Shown one piece after another: positions 1 through 10,200 of a stretch of 53,197 nt of DNA. The notes below the pieces were generated by a model, which was given only the letters and a program-made list of their open reading frames with translations, made no database searches and had not been told where the DNA came from. The stretch's first letter is position 1, and each line of letters opens with the position of its first letter. Made by a program: the position numbers and the translations under genes. Where the stretch lies: NCBI GenBank assembly GCA_002067755.1, contig MVQH01000095.1, positions 1-53,197 on the forward strand, read 5' to 3'. Source of the stretch: Methanosaeta sp. PtaB.Bin018. Lineage in GTDB: Archaea; Halobacteriota; Methanosarcinia; Methanotrichales; Methanotrichaceae.

Positions 1-1023
1 GAACTTGGGCGAGAAGTAGTACAGAATGCCCATCCCTAAGAACCCTACGACCTGCTTGCCGCCGCCTGTCTGGCCCGCCATCGTTGAGAAGGGCAGTCCA
101 TTGGGGGTCGCGCCCTTGAACTCGCGGTCAGCGATGCCTATGCCGTCAACCTCTGGCATGTAGAATCCTATGGTCTCGAAGCATCCGCAGGATGTGTGGG
201 GTGCATCGAAGAACGTGTACAGCTTCATGACGCTGTACTCGCCGCCTGAGCGCTTCTCAGCCATCTCATTGATTGCAGCGTACTCGCCAGCGATCGGGTC
301 AATGGCCGTCTCCTTGGGGATCGGGAACTGGGGGCCCTCTGGGTCCACCTTGGCTGCGGCGCGTCCGTCAAACCAGGTGATGGCTCCGCACAAGGACGGT
401 CGGTCGGGCGTGACCACGCAGGCGCTGGTGGGAGCGAATGCCTGGCACAGCGTGCAGCCGTAGAAGACGTCGACGTCCTCGTCGTGCAGGCCCTTTGCGC
501 GCTCGTCGCGCTGCTTGTATACGGCCATTGCCTTGGCCAGCTCTTCCTTTACCTTGGCGGGGTCGGTGACAATGGTGACCTCCATCTTCTCGATGAAGGG
601 CATCTCTGCCTTGTACAGCTCAATGACCGGGGTGAAGATCTCTACCCAGGAGGTGACTCCCTTCTTCTTCAGGCCCTTTCCTATCCTCATCCAGATATCA
701 TATCTCTGGTTGAGGTGCATGAGGCCGCTGATGTAGGAGAGCAGGGCGTGGTTGCGCCTCTCGATGATGGACTCCAGGTCCTTCTCGATCTTCTCTCCGG
801 CAACCTTGAATATCATGCCGAAGGGGATTGTGGAGCCTTCCTTGACATCCTTGAGGTCGGGGCCGATAACTGTGACCTTTCCATCCTGAACCTCGTCCAT
901 AGAGGCAGCCAGAGACAGCTCGAATCCATCTGCCTTGGGGCCGCCAAGCTCTACCCATAGGTCGTCCTTTCTGATTCTCTCGCCCTCATACATGGGGGAT
1001 ATGTCCAACTTTACATCTGCCAT
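1..1023 (-). CDS. cdhC: ACDS beta subunit (acetyl-CoA synthase), 3' end outside window
   Basis: Beta subunit of acetyl-CoA decarbonylase/synthase, which makes or cleaves the C-C bond of acetyl-CoA at the nickel-iron-sulfur A-cluster in the cytoplasm. The visible 341 codons start at ATG 1023 (MADVKLDISPMYEGERI). A-cluster ligands are recognisable: C190, C193, C202 and C212 would hold the [4Fe-4S] unit, and the Cys-Gly-Cys pair C279/C281 would chelate the distal nickel. The reading frame stays open to the left edge, so the C-terminus is missing. It follows cdhA and cdhB on the same strand with a 39-bp gap, in the usual cdhABC order. Family assignment is secure; operon continuity to cdhD/cdhE lies outside the window. 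Confidence 0.97.
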   Translation of the reverse strand, partial: MADVKLDISPMYEGERIRKDDLWVELGGPKADGFELSLAASMDEVQDGKVTVIGPDLKDVKEGSTIPFGMIFKVAGEKIEKDLESIIERRNHALLSYISGLMHLNQRYDIWMRIGKGLKKKGVTSWVEIFTPVIELYKAEMPFIEKMEVTIVTDPAKVKEELAKAMAVYKQRDERAKGLHDEDVDVFYGCTLCQAFAPTSACVVTPDRPSLCGAITWFDGRAAAKVDPEGPQFPIPKETAIDPIAGEYAAINEMAEKRSGGEYSVMKLYTFFDAPHTSCGCFETIGFYMPEVDGIGIADREFKGATPNGLPFSTMAGQTGGGKQVVGFLGMGILYYFSPKF

Positions 1024-1062
1024 TAATACACCTCTTCTGTTTCTACTTTTATTAGATAAATT

Positions 1063-1626
1063 TTATTTCTTCATCGCTGCAATTAGCTCGTCAATAGCGG
1101 CATGATACTCGTCCGGATTGAAGGCCATGTTGCCAAAGGTCATATTGGCATTGACATGATAGTAGCGGTCAATGGATATGCGCCTGATGTTCCTGTTGAA
1201 GTTCTTGAGCGTGGCGAACATCGCGTTGGCGAATTTGTAGAAGATGCCCATGAATATTACGGTATCATACTGGCCCTGTCCATCCAGGCCCTTCCAGTCC
1301 TCGAACCTGAGGTAGCTGGTGAGGGGATGCAGGCCGATCTGATAGACATTGTTCATGTAACCTCTGTCAACAAATCCCTTCACGCTGTGCGCTGTTGCTG
1401 CAATGGTCACGCCCATCTTGCCGATCTCAATCGCCTTCTCGAACATAATCGGGTCATCGAAGAGCTCTGCTCCTACTACGAGCAGAGGCCTCTTTGACTT
1501 CTTTATGATCGCACCGATGACCTTCGGCATATACGTCTTGGCCATCTCCGGCCCAGGAATCTGGGCCATCTCAAAGGGAATAGGATTTTTGGTGGTATCA
1601 ACGCCCTTCTTTGCTTCTGCTGCCAT
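1063..1626 (-). CDS. cdhB: ACDS epsilon subunit
   Basis: Epsilon subunit of the acetyl-CoA decarbonylase/synthase complex, the small partner of CdhA in the alpha2-epsilon2 CO dehydrogenase component. The 187-residue product has the length of the family, contains the conserved stretch KSKRPLLVVGAELFDD, and has the DHS-like Rossmann character of CdhB. It lies 24 bp downstream of cdhA with a purine-rich ribosome site (GGAGGAGAT-like) just before the ATG at 1626, and upstream of cdhC. Its exact biochemical role is structural or FAD-related in the known family; nothing odd is visible here. Confidence 0.96.
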   Translation of the reverse strand: MAAEAKKGVDTTKNPIPFEMAQIPGPEMAKTYMPKVIGAIIKKSKRPLLVVGAELFDDPIMFEKAIEIGKMGVTIAATAHSVKGFVDRGYMNNVYQIGLHPLTSYLRFEDWKGLDGQGQYDTVIFMGIFYKFANAMFATLKNFNRNIRRISIDRYYHVNANMTFGNMAFNPDEYHAAIDELIAAMKK

Positions 1627-1650
1627 TTTCTATCTCCTCCTTGCCCTCAC

Positions 1651-4068
1651 TCACTTCTTCGTCCTGATCTTGCGCGGGAGATTGGTCGGATCGAAGCTCA
1701 CATCAGCAGGCCGCAGCGGTCCGGACAGGATCTTCTTGGCCTTCCAGTCGATCTTCCAGCCGAACTTCTCCTCCAGAGTCTTCATCATGTTGTCCTTGTA
1801 TGCTAAAGGAAGGTCCTTGACATCTCGGACAAAGACGTGCCAGTCGTCCGGCAGCTTTCCGAAGTACTTCATGGAGATATCGCAGTAGTGGGTCAGTTTG
1901 ATGGATCTGCCGATGCTGTTGTCGGAAGGTCTGAAGCAGAGCTTGGCCATCTCCAGCATAGCCTCTTCCTTTGACTCTGCAACGTAAAGCATTGCCTCAG
2001 GCGCGGGCTCGATCTGCTGCATCTTCCCGTCGCGGGCATCGATTACCATCCAGTCCTCAGGCTTGTCGGTCCTCCCCATGAAAGTGCGGCGGTACATGAC
2101 AGAGTGAGGCTGAACCACTACTGGAATCCCCAGGCGGTTACAGCCTGTCGCAATGGATGCGGCCTTTTGTGAATATGCTCCCCATGCGATACCACAAGCA
2201 CCTACCTTGTTCAGGATGTAATCTGCGATATCATCGAAGTTGCCCCTGTGGTTCCTGTGAGCGAATATAGTCGCAACCTTGATAGCAGCATCACCGATGT
2301 TGGCATTTGAGACGCATGATCCTGTATTGCAGATGTTCCTGCCATCGAATCCGCCTCCGTACTGCTCCCATATGGTCTTGCCCTCTGCATCGGTGTATAG
2401 CGACATATCCATAGCCATGCATCCCGATGTGACGACAATATATCCACGGTCCACGAACTCCTTGGCAATGTCGTAGCATTCTTTGGTTCCATTCGGGTAG
2501 TTGCTGCATCCTACAAGGGCAATGACTCCTGGAATGCTTCCCATGACTATCGGCATGCCCACAGCCCTGATCTCTGTGTCTCGTGCTGGGCCGCGGCCAG
2601 ATCTCATCTTGAACTTCTGGTTCTTGACATACTGGCGGTTGGCATACTCGAAGAGGTCCAGGATGTTTATTCCTTGCGGGCAGACCTGCTCGCACCTGCC
2701 GCATCCTACGCAGACCTCATACATATCTGAGAAGGCTGCAAGGTTGCCCTTCATGGCCTCTGCTATCAGGTTACTGATCCTGATATGTGGTGGGCAAACG
2801 AAGGCACACTCATTGCACGTCGTGCACTTCTTAATTCCTTCCTGGAACTGTGTTTCTGTGATCAGATTCTGAACCTTTGCCTCAGCCCTCTTTGGCTTTA
2901 CGGCTATGGCAGTCCTAATGCCGATCTCTCCAGCCTTTACCGGATCGAGAACTGCAACGCCCGGTATCTTGAAATTCACCAGATCATCCACAATCGCATC
3001 TACAGGGTCATTTGTCCTGTCAGGCAAGCCAAGCATGATCTTGTCTGTGGTGGCAATCACTGGGATCTTACGTTTCTGGGCATCCCCCAAAACATCGCAA
3101 AATACGCACTGCTCATCTACCATTATACAGTCCATGACGCCTGAGCGGATCATCTTTCTCCACCAGCCCATGGCGCCAGCGACCTTGGGCTTGGTTCCTA
3201 TGCCCTTGGGCACCTTTAGCTCGCCAGTTCCAAGGCCGATCCTGTTTAGATCATGAGCTGTACAACATACGCCGCCGATATCTACCTTGTCCCAGAGGTT
3301 ATTTTTCTCGGCATAGATCATGGCTTCAGCACCTGCAGCCAGGTTGTGGCCATAGGCGATTAGAACGCCCTTATTTTGGTCCAGCGTGCCCATGCCGATC
3401 TCTATGAGCGGGGCATCAGCTGCACCACGTGGCATATCATAGGCTACGATCTGCAGCATATCACATATTTCCATGCCCAGCAGATCCAGCATGCCTGCGT
3501 GCAATGCCTTGGACTCAAAGTCTATGAAGGCTGCCTCTTGGCCAGTGTGGGTGGCTGCCAGAAGCTGCACGACCTCTTCTTCAACGTAGTACAGCCCTTC
3601 ATTGAAGTCCTTGAGAGTCCTGGGCTTGCTGCCCATGATGGTCTGGTATAAGGGTGAATCTACAAGGATCTCATCGCCCATGTCGAATTTCATGTCGCCA
3701 AACTTGTCTATGCACCAGTGATATAGGTGTCTGCCGTGGGCTGCATGCGCACAACAACCCATCAGGCAAGCGATGAGAACTATCTTACCACAAGCACCGG
3801 CTTGATCTATTCCGCATGCTCCTTTCTTATTTCCTGTGAGATCACACGGCCCGTAGGTACAAAGGGTGCATGTATCGTCTGCCGGTGCGTACATGATCTT
3901 GTATCTGTTGGCGATTATGTGATCCCAGTTTCTCAGCGTTGCAACGCCAGGCTTGGGATGAGGACCCATCTCCTGGTCCCACTCTTCTGCCTCTTTAACG
4001 ACAGCCCCTATGTTGATCTGGACGTTCTTCATGTCCTCAACTGAGAAGCTGCCCTCTCTTGTTGCCAT
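1651..4068 (-). CDS. cdhA: ACDS alpha subunit, nickel CO dehydrogenase
   Basis: Carbon monoxide dehydrogenase subunit of ACDS; it oxidises the carbonyl group released from acetyl-CoA to CO2 and passes electrons to ferredoxin. The 805-residue protein shows the N-terminal Cys cluster (C67, C70, C75, C85) for the D/B clusters, then the C-cluster domain, and in the middle two ferredoxin-type sets (CTTCNECAFVCP near residue 420 and CVGCGRCEQVCP near 455), which are typical of archaeal CdhA and absent from the bacterial short form. The start ATG 4068 is preceded by a GGAAGAGGAGG ribosome site and a TATA box about 80 bp upstream. It heads the cdhABC run. The C-cluster needs nickel, which links it to the cooC-cooT locus at 32-33 kb. 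Confidence 0.98.
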   Translation of the reverse strand: MATREGSFSVEDMKNVQINIGAVVKEAEEWDQEMGPHPKPGVATLRNWDHIIANRYKIMYAPADDTCTLCTYGPCDLTGNKKGACGIDQAGACGKIVLIACLMGCCAHAAHGRHLYHWCIDKFGDMKFDMGDEILVDSPLYQTIMGSKPRTLKDFNEGLYYVEEEVVQLLAATHTGQEAAFIDFESKALHAGMLDLLGMEICDMLQIVAYDMPRGAADAPLIEIGMGTLDQNKGVLIAYGHNLAAGAEAMIYAEKNNLWDKVDIGGVCCTAHDLNRIGLGTGELKVPKGIGTKPKVAGAMGWWRKMIRSGVMDCIMVDEQCVFCDVLGDAQKRKIPVIATTDKIMLGLPDRTNDPVDAIVDDLVNFKIPGVAVLDPVKAGEIGIRTAIAVKPKRAEAKVQNLITETQFQEGIKKCTTCNECAFVCPPHIRISNLIAEAMKGNLAAFSDMYEVCVGCGRCEQVCPQGINILDLFEYANRQYVKNQKFKMRSGRGPARDTEIRAVGMPIVMGSIPGVIALVGCSNYPNGTKECYDIAKEFVDRGYIVVTSGCMAMDMSLYTDAEGKTIWEQYGGGFDGRNICNTGSCVSNANIGDAAIKVATIFAHRNHRGNFDDIADYILNKVGACGIAWGAYSQKAASIATGCNRLGIPVVVQPHSVMYRRTFMGRTDKPEDWMVIDARDGKMQQIEPAPEAMLYVAESKEEAMLEMAKLCFRPSDNSIGRSIKLTHYCDISMKYFGKLPDDWHVFVRDVKDLPLAYKDNMMKTLEEKFGWKIDWKAKKILSGPLRPADVSFDPTNLPRKIRTKK

Positions 4069-4147
4069 CGGGTTCTTAGCCTCCTCTTCCTTTGATATAC
4101 GCCGGTTTGGTTCGCATAGTGTAGATAAAACACTTTCGGATACCTCT

Positions 4148-4159
4148 TAATATAAAAAA
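4148..4159 (-). promoter_or_regulatory. TATA box of the cdhA promoter
   Basis: On the minus strand this reads TTTTTTATATTA. It would place the transcript start near 4120-4125 and leave a leader of about 55 nt before cdhA, carrying the GGAGG-type ribosome site at about 4079-4090. It sits back to back with the cobD TATA box some 40 bp away. Prediction from sequence only. Confidence 0.6.
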
Positions 4160-4190
4160 TCCAAGATCATCAAGAATTTCATAGTAGTAA

Positions 4191-4200
4191 TTTTATATAA
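4191..4200 (+). promoter_or_regulatory. TATA box of the cobD operon
   Basis: Reads TTTTATATAA on the plus strand. It would start transcription near 4222, with a GGAGG ribosome site at 4244-4248. The divergent cdhA promoter lies within 40 bp, so the two could share regulation. Prediction only. Confidence 0.5.
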
Positions 4201-4264
4201 GATAGATAGGACAGAACGAACCTAGCCCATCACGATTGTTAATGGAGGATTTCGGTCCACAAGT

Positions 4265-5395
4265 TTGAAATGCAATCACTTGGGTAAGGGCACTGAATCC
4301 ATGATCAACCGGGTACGCAAGAGCTTTGCCCTGGCCAAAGAGTGCAAGCATGGAGGCAAAGTGCATGAAGCCTCCGGCCTCCTGGGAGCGGAGCCTTTGG
4401 ACTTCTCGGCGAACATCAATCCACTGGGATCGCCGCCACTGGGAAATTTGGTTTTGGAAGAGCTGAAGAGAATAGGTCACTATCCTGACAACACCTATCG
4501 GCTCTTTCGTCGCGCGGCGGCAGATTTTGTGGAAGTTGGGCCGGAGCATATCGTTCCTGGGAATGGCTCCTCAGAGCTCATAAGGCTCTTCGCAGAGGTC
4601 TGTTTGGAGGAAGGAGACCTGGCTTTGATCCCATTCCCCACATTTGGCGAGTATGAAAACCAGTCGCTCCTTGCCGGAGGAGCTGTAAAAAAGACAGAGA
4701 TTGGCAAGGACGGGCTGCCCGTCCTTTGTGAGTCGGATTTGAACCAAGCAAAGGCCCTCTTCCTATGCAATCCAAACAATCCCACAGGAAAGCTGCTTTC
4801 CAGGGAGATGGTGCTCGATTTAGCCCAGAGATGCGAGCAAAAAGGGGTGTTCTTCCTCGTCGACGAGGCATTCATCGAGCTTGCCGATCCAGGGCAGAGC
4901 GTGGCAAGCATCGCTCCCAGCATGAACTATTTATTCGTCATGAGATCCCTGACGAAGTCCTTCGGAGTGCCTGGCCTTCGGCTGGGCTTTGGGGTGACGA
5001 ATGCTGCGCTGGCCAAGATCATGAACCTGGCCAGGGTACCATGGTCTGTCAGCTCGATTGCTGCCGCCGCAGGAGTATATCTATTGGGCTGCAAAGAGCA
5101 TCTGCACAGGTCTCGGGAGCTCATAGGAGAGGAGAGGGCCTTCCTGATCGCTGCACTGCAATCACTGGGCCTGGAGCCACTGCCAAGCAGCGTCAACTTC
5201 ATCTTAGTGAACATCGAGCGCTCAGGCTTGAGCTCAGAGAGGCTCGCTGAGCGCACTATGGCATGCGGCGTACTTGTGAGGGACTGCCAGTCCTTCGGCC
5301 TGGGCAAGAGCTACATAAGGGTGGCAGTGAGAGGCAGAGAAGAGAACAAGCAGCTCGTCGCAGCCCTTGAGAAGGCCCTGAAATGCAGAGATTGA
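4265..5395 (+). CDS. cobD: L-threonine-O-3-phosphate decarboxylase (CobD-type PLP enzyme)
   Basis: PLP enzyme of the class I aminotransferase fold that decarboxylates threonine phosphate to (R)-1-aminopropan-2-yl phosphate, the linker of the cobamide lower ligand. The family signature HGG is at residues 29-31, followed by DFSANINPLG; the NPNNPTG motif is at 169-175 and the PLP lysine is K231 in RSLTKSFGVPG. HisC is the usual confusion, but the N-terminal HGG motif and the cbiB gene downstream favour CobD. The start is uncertain: the listed TTG 4265 is 16 nt from GGAGG at 4244-4248; the internal ATG at 4301 gives a more typical N-terminus. The gene end overlaps the next gene by 13 nt. Confidence 0.93.
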   Translation: MKCNHLGKGTESMINRVRKSFALAKECKHGGKVHEASGLLGAEPLDFSANINPLGSPPLGNLVLEELKRIGHYPDNTYRLFRRAAADFVEVGPEHIVPGNGSSELIRLFAEVCLEEGDLALIPFPTFGEYENQSLLAGGAVKKTEIGKDGLPVLCESDLNQAKALFLCNPNNPTGKLLSREMVLDLAQRCEQKGVFFLVDEAFIELADPGQSVASIAPSMNYLFVMRSLTKSFGVPGLRLGFGVTNAALAKIMNLARVPWSVSSIAAAAGVYLLGCKEHLHRSRELIGEERAFLIAALQSLGLEPLPSSVNFILVNIERSGLSSERLAERTMACGVLVRDCQSFGLGKSYIRVAVRGREENKQLVAALEKALKCRD

Positions 5396-5625
5396 ACTGT
5401 GAGAACTTCCCCTGCCACTTCCCAGGACAGGACTGCTCACTATGCTTTTGTCCCTTTTACCCTTGCCGTGATCCCAGAACAGGGGGGCAGGAGAGGGATG
5501 GGTCTTGGTCATGCGAGTCATGTCTCGTCGTTCACCGTCCGGACGTGGCCGCACAGATCTTGGATGCGCTGATGAAGGGCGAACCAATGGCCCTGGTTTG
5601 GAAGAGGCTGGTGCAGCTGCTATGA
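5383..5625 (+). CDS. Cysteine-rich small-domain protein between cobD and cbiB
   Basis: An 80-residue protein with eight cysteines in the first half (C6, C11, C18, C21, C23, C28, then CESC), the pattern of the 'cysteine-rich small domain' family, which is found next to or fused with CobD in archaeal cobalamin clusters. It probably binds zinc or an Fe-S cluster; its role in cobamide synthesis is not established. Its start overlaps cobD by 13 nt and its stop overlaps the cbiB start (ATGA at 5622-5625), so the three genes are translationally coupled. Confidence 0.88.
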   Translation: MQRLNCENFPCHFPGQDCSLCFCPFYPCRDPRTGGQERDGSWSCESCLVVHRPDVAAQILDALMKGEPMALVWKRLVQLL

Positions 5626-6530
5626 TCCAGGAGGGTCTGGCGGTTTTACTTATTGCAACTGCCTTCGATATCCTCATCGGCGAGCCGCCTGCCAGGATCC
5701 ATCCAGTGGTCTGGATCGGCAGGCTGATCGCATTCCTGCGCAGCCGTGCAAGGCCTACCAGGCTTCAGGGCATAGCTCTCGCATTCACTGTATTGCTTTG
5801 CACAGTCCTCACAGGCCACTTTCTGGTGAGCCTGACATCATCAGTCCCTCTTCTGCCCCTGCTGATCTCTGCCTTCCTCCTGAAATCCACCTTCGCGATT
5901 CGCTGTCTTCTGCAGACTTCTGCAGATATCGGCAGGATGATCGACCAGGATATCGATGCTGCCAAGAGCATGCTGCCAGCTCTTGTAGGCCGCGAGACCT
6001 CCACTCTGTCGCGCGCCCAGGCTGTATCCGCGGTGATAGAGTCGCTCTCGGAAAATTATGTGGACTCGATACTCTCGCCTATCTTCTACTACCTTCTCTT
6101 CGAGCCCATAGGCCTGGGCCTTGAGGCAGCACTTGCCTTCAAGGCAATAAGCACCATGGACTCCATGCTCGGATACAAGACCCGTGAATTGAGGGATCTG
6201 GGGTTCGCCGGTGCGAGGCTGGACGACCTTGCCAACTTCATACCAGCGCGCCTGAGCCCTCTCTTGATGGCGTTGGCGAGGCCAAAAAGGGCAGGCGCGA
6301 GCCTTCAGGCAGCACTCAAATATCACAGCGCCACGCCAAGCCCCAACTCCGGCTGGCCCATGGCAGCCTGCGCAGGAGCCTTGGGCATCCGCCTGGAGAA
6401 GCCCGGATACTATGTGCTGCTGGATGGCGGAGAGGTGCCCCAGACATCTGATATACCCAGGGCATTGGGATTCATGCAAGGCACAATAGCCTTAACCCTG
6501 GCAGCATCGTTCTTGATTCTGCTCCTTTGA
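5622..6530 (+). CDS. cbiB: Adenosylcobinamide-phosphate synthase (membrane)
   Basis: Membrane enzyme that joins aminopropanol phosphate (the CobD product) to adenosylcobyric acid. The 302-residue product begins MIQEGLAVLLIATAFDILIG and carries family motifs GEPPARIHPVVWIG and SENYVDSILSPIFY, with KAISTMDSMLGY and several hydrophobic helices. I use ATG 5622 because it makes an ATGA overlap with the preceding stop and matches the family N-terminus; longer readings upstream run through the Cys-rich gene in another frame. It completes the CobD/CbiB pair, consistent with the corrinoid demand of methanogenesis. Confidence 0.95.
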   Translation: MIQEGLAVLLIATAFDILIGEPPARIHPVVWIGRLIAFLRSRARPTRLQGIALAFTVLLCTVLTGHFLVSLTSSVPLLPLLISAFLLKSTFAIRCLLQTSADIGRMIDQDIDAAKSMLPALVGRETSTLSRAQAVSAVIESLSENYVDSILSPIFYYLLFEPIGLGLEAALAFKAISTMDSMLGYKTRELRDLGFAGARLDDLANFIPARLSPLLMALARPKRAGASLQAALKYHSATPSPNSGWPMAACAGALGIRLEKPGYYVLLDGGEVPQTSDIPRALGFMQGTIALTLAASFLILLL

Positions 6531-6589
6531 CGGTTGCCGCTCGAGCCCTTGCATAATGTTTATCCGATACTAGTTACGAGGAAAGATAA

Positions 6590-7240
6590 ATGGAGACCAT
6601 GGGAGATCTGCTGGAGAAGGTTCGGGAGTTTGCCTATCATAGCTACACAAAGGAAGAGGCCAAGAGGCTATTTGGCTGGGATGTGAAGGAGATCAAGGCC
6701 ACGAGCGGAGAGAATGATGAATCCCATGTAGTAGTATCATTTGAGAATGGATACCTATTATACATCAGTTACTTCCTCAACCTGGACCCCACCGAGACTG
6801 AGGACACATGCGAGTTCACCCTCGGGATGAGGACCGACCTGCGATCTCGCATAAAGTACGAGGTCCATTATGCAAGTTACATCCACGGCCAGGGCTATTT
6901 GAGGCTCAGAGTTGCAGAGGCAAAGAACCGAATGCTCCAAAAGATGCTGGAGGAGTTTTATGCGCCGGCCTTAAAGAGCATCTACAAGCCCATCATCATC
7001 AACTTCAAGGGCTTTTATGGCAGGGATTACTTCGGCGTCGAGGCGGACCAGGCCCATGGAGAGATCCACTACTCCCCAGTTCGTTACAGGAGCGAGCATA
7101 AGGCCTCCAGGATCTGGGACGTGATAGCCCGCTTCAATGAGCTGGATGCGCTCCTCAAGGAGCCGCAGATAAGACATGCCCTTGCCGAGGTGGATTTGCA
7201 GTTGAGCTTCTTGCCCTCTATTGTGGGATCGGATCTTTAG
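6590..7240 (+). CDS. Unrecognised cytoplasmic protein, 216 aa
   Basis: I do not recognise this protein. It has no signal peptide or membrane helix. It begins METMGDLLEKVREFAYHSYT after a GAGGAAAG ribosome site and is rich in Tyr and charged residues, with an alternating pattern in the middle (residues 45-130) that suggests an alpha+beta fold. Its stop codon shares 4 nt (TTAG at 7237-7240) with the stop of the convergent TPR gene. Codon use looks like that of its neighbours, so it is probably a native gene. Confidence 0.75.
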   Translation: METMGDLLEKVREFAYHSYTKEEAKRLFGWDVKEIKATSGENDESHVVVSFENGYLLYISYFLNLDPTETEDTCEFTLGMRTDLRSRIKYEVHYASYIHGQGYLRLRVAEAKNRMLQKMLEEFYAPALKSIYKPIIINFKGFYGRDYFGVEADQAHGEIHYSPVRYRSEHKASRIWDVIARFNELDALLKEPQIRHALAEVDLQLSFLPSIVGSDL

Positions 7241-10200
7241 GTGCGCTGAAAAACCTCCAACTCTTCCTGGGCCTTGCAGGTCTGGTCGGTGTATGCCTTG
7301 CATTCGGCCAGGGCTTTGATGAAATGGCCCTGGTATCCCAGGAGCTCTGCTTGACGCTCCAGCAGGGTCGCCATCTCCTCCGCACGTGTATGATCCTCCT
7401 GGGCCAGGAAGAGTGCGACCAGGTCATGGTAGACGGCGATGACGTCACATGCGGCGCCCAAATGCTGAAAGGACGTCAGTGCCTGCTGCAGCCTTGCTAA
7501 AGAGTCGCGATAGTCCTTCTTCTCCATTGCCAGCCTTCCTAAATGCTCCAGGCATCTTGCCACTTCTAGGGAGTTGGAGAGCCTCCTTGCCTGAGCCAAT
7601 GCTTTTTCGTAGCATCTCTCAGCCTCACGATAGCGTTTATCGGCTTGATGTAGCTCCCCTTGTGCTCTAAAGAGCTGGATCTTCAGTGGCATAAAGTCGG
7701 TGCGAAAGATCAGAGTCTCTGCCAACGAGAGATAGAACTTGGCCTCGATGCCATTGCCCACGCGTAGTTTGAATCGGCCCATCGCAAGGTAGCCTTCACA
7801 TAGATCGGGCATGGCACCAAGGGCCTCAAGCACTTTCAAGGCCTCGCTCAAGAGCTCTTCCGCCTCGGCTAGCTGGCCGCTCATCTCGAGTACGATCCCC
7901 AAGTTCATCTTCGCCAGAGCAATGCACGGCACTGCATCAAGATTTTGAAATATCCTCAAGCTCTGCTCGAAGGCATGAGCTGCCTGGACAAGATCGCCCC
8001 GATCTTTGTGAACCAGAGCTATGTTGAAGATGGTCTGGGCCTGGCAGTAGACATCGCCCGTTTGCTCGAAGAGAGCCAGGCTCTCATTATAGCTGGTGAG
8101 TGCCAAGTTCCACTCAAACCTGTCAGCATAGCAGCCCCCAATTGCCCCCAGCACCTCAGCCTGCCCAGAGAGGTCGCCACTTGCCACCAGCTCCTGGAGT
8201 TGTTTCTTGTGATCACTAACGGATGCAAGTGTTTCGCCCTGGCTGGCCTTGACCATATCGATGTTGGCCTGCATCTCAGCGACGCCCTGGACATCTCCCA
8301 GACGCTCGAGAATTCCCTTGCCTCTTCTGAAGTGCTCCAGGGCCAATGAGCGCTCTCCTCTCCGATAATAAAAGTTTCCGAGATTGCCAAGGACGCTGGC
8401 CGCGCCGGTGGGATCTTCCAGTCTCTCGAAGATGTCGAGGCTCCTTTGATAGCATTCCAATGCTCGTGACCAGTCTCCCCTTTTGTAGCAAATGCTGGCG
8501 ATATTGCTCACGACAGATGCCTCGCTCATCGAGTCGCCCGACTGCTCAAAGCTCGTCAGGCTGCCATTGTAGTACTCAAGGGCGGCGGTCCAATCTCCTC
8601 GACGATAGCATATATTTCCAAGGTTGTTCAGGGCGACGGCCATGCTATATGTGTCCCCAAGCCGCTCCAAGATCTCCAGGCTCTCCTTGTAGCTATGTTG
8701 GGCACCGTCCCAGTCGCCTAGCTCAGAGCGAAGATTGCCCTGGCTGCACAGCACAGTTGCCACAGCCTCTGGGTCCCCAAGCGAGCGCACGAATGCCAGG
8801 ACATCATCGCATCGATGAATCGCCTCCTGCCAGCGACCCAGGCGGCAGCATACGCCCAGCATCCCTCCTAGGGCTGAGATCGCGCCCCTCGAATCCTCAC
8901 GCTCCTTTTGCAATGCCAGACATTGGCCGAAGAGCTGCAAAGCCCCCTCTAAATTACCCGATTCGGCCATCAAGCTCGCCAGGCCCATGAGAGAATTGCA
9001 CTCCCCCTCCACGTCCCCGAGCTCCCTAAAGCCCGCCAAGCTCTGCCTGTATTGCTCCTCAGCCCTATCCCTTTGGCCCAACCGATGGTAGACGCTGGCC
9101 AGGTTGCCAAGAGCGATGGCCACTCCGTGTCTGTCGCCCAGGGTGCGCCTGGCATCCAGGCTGAGTGAATAGTGCTTTGTGGCCTGCAGACTGTCGCCCA
9201 TATCCGCATAGAGGTTTCCCAAATTATTCTGCACAGCAGAGACGCCACAGTCGTCTCCCAGTTCCTCAAAGGCCTCGATGGCAGCCTTAAAATGAGTGAG
9301 CGCATGGTCCCAATCGCCTTTGAGCTGCTCGACCAGCCCCAGGTTCATGTGAGCTGTTGCCACACCCCGAGCGTCGCCAGATCGTTCATATCCATCCATG
9401 CTCTTTTGGAAACAGTCCTGTGCTGCATCCAGGTCACCTTTGAGCTGATAGATGAGCCCCAAGTTCCCTAAAGTCTTGGAAGCACCATCAATGTCTCCAA
9501 AACCATCCTGAATCTCCAGCGCCTGGCTGTAGAGGTCATATGCCTTGTCAGTCTCTCCACGCAGGTAATGCATACAGCCCAGGTCTGACATGGCCCGGGC
9601 CGCAGCCAGGGACTCGCCTGACCTTTCAAGCAGATCGATGGACCTCTGAAAACAGCTCGTGGCAGCCTCCCATTCTTCGAGATCGGCATGGATTAGCCCC
9701 ATGTTGTTCAAAATAGCAGGAAGACCTGCCGGATTCTTGTGTAGCTCTTTGATCTCCAGGCATCTCTGGTAGCATTTCAGGGCCTCGTCATGCCGGCCCA
9801 AACGATAGTGCAAGCATCCCAAGGACGAGAGGGACTCTGCCATGTCACAAGGATCGCCCAGTTGCTCCTGGATCTGAATGGACCTTTCAAGATAGTTCGC
9901 TGCCAGTTCCCAGTTCTCCTGCTCCTGGCAGGCCAATCCCATGCTGTTCAGAACGCGGGCAGCATCGGTGCCCTCCAAAGCCCTCAAGCTCTTCTCATAG
10001 CACTCCATCGCCTGTGGCCACATCTTCTCCTGGAAATAGACGTCACCAAGCTTGCTTTGCACATTGGCTGCAGCTGCTAAGTCTCCCAGATCCTCAAGCT
10101 GGTGCCAGGCAGCATCATAGCATTCTTTGGCCCTTTTAAATGCGCCCTGAAGCTGATAGAGCGATCCAAGCGAGGCCATGCATCTTGCGGCTCCTGCCTT

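Noticed and set aside
5841-6479. Minus-strand open frame opposite cbiB
   Set aside because: Shadow of a well-supported membrane enzyme; no ribosome site or domain.
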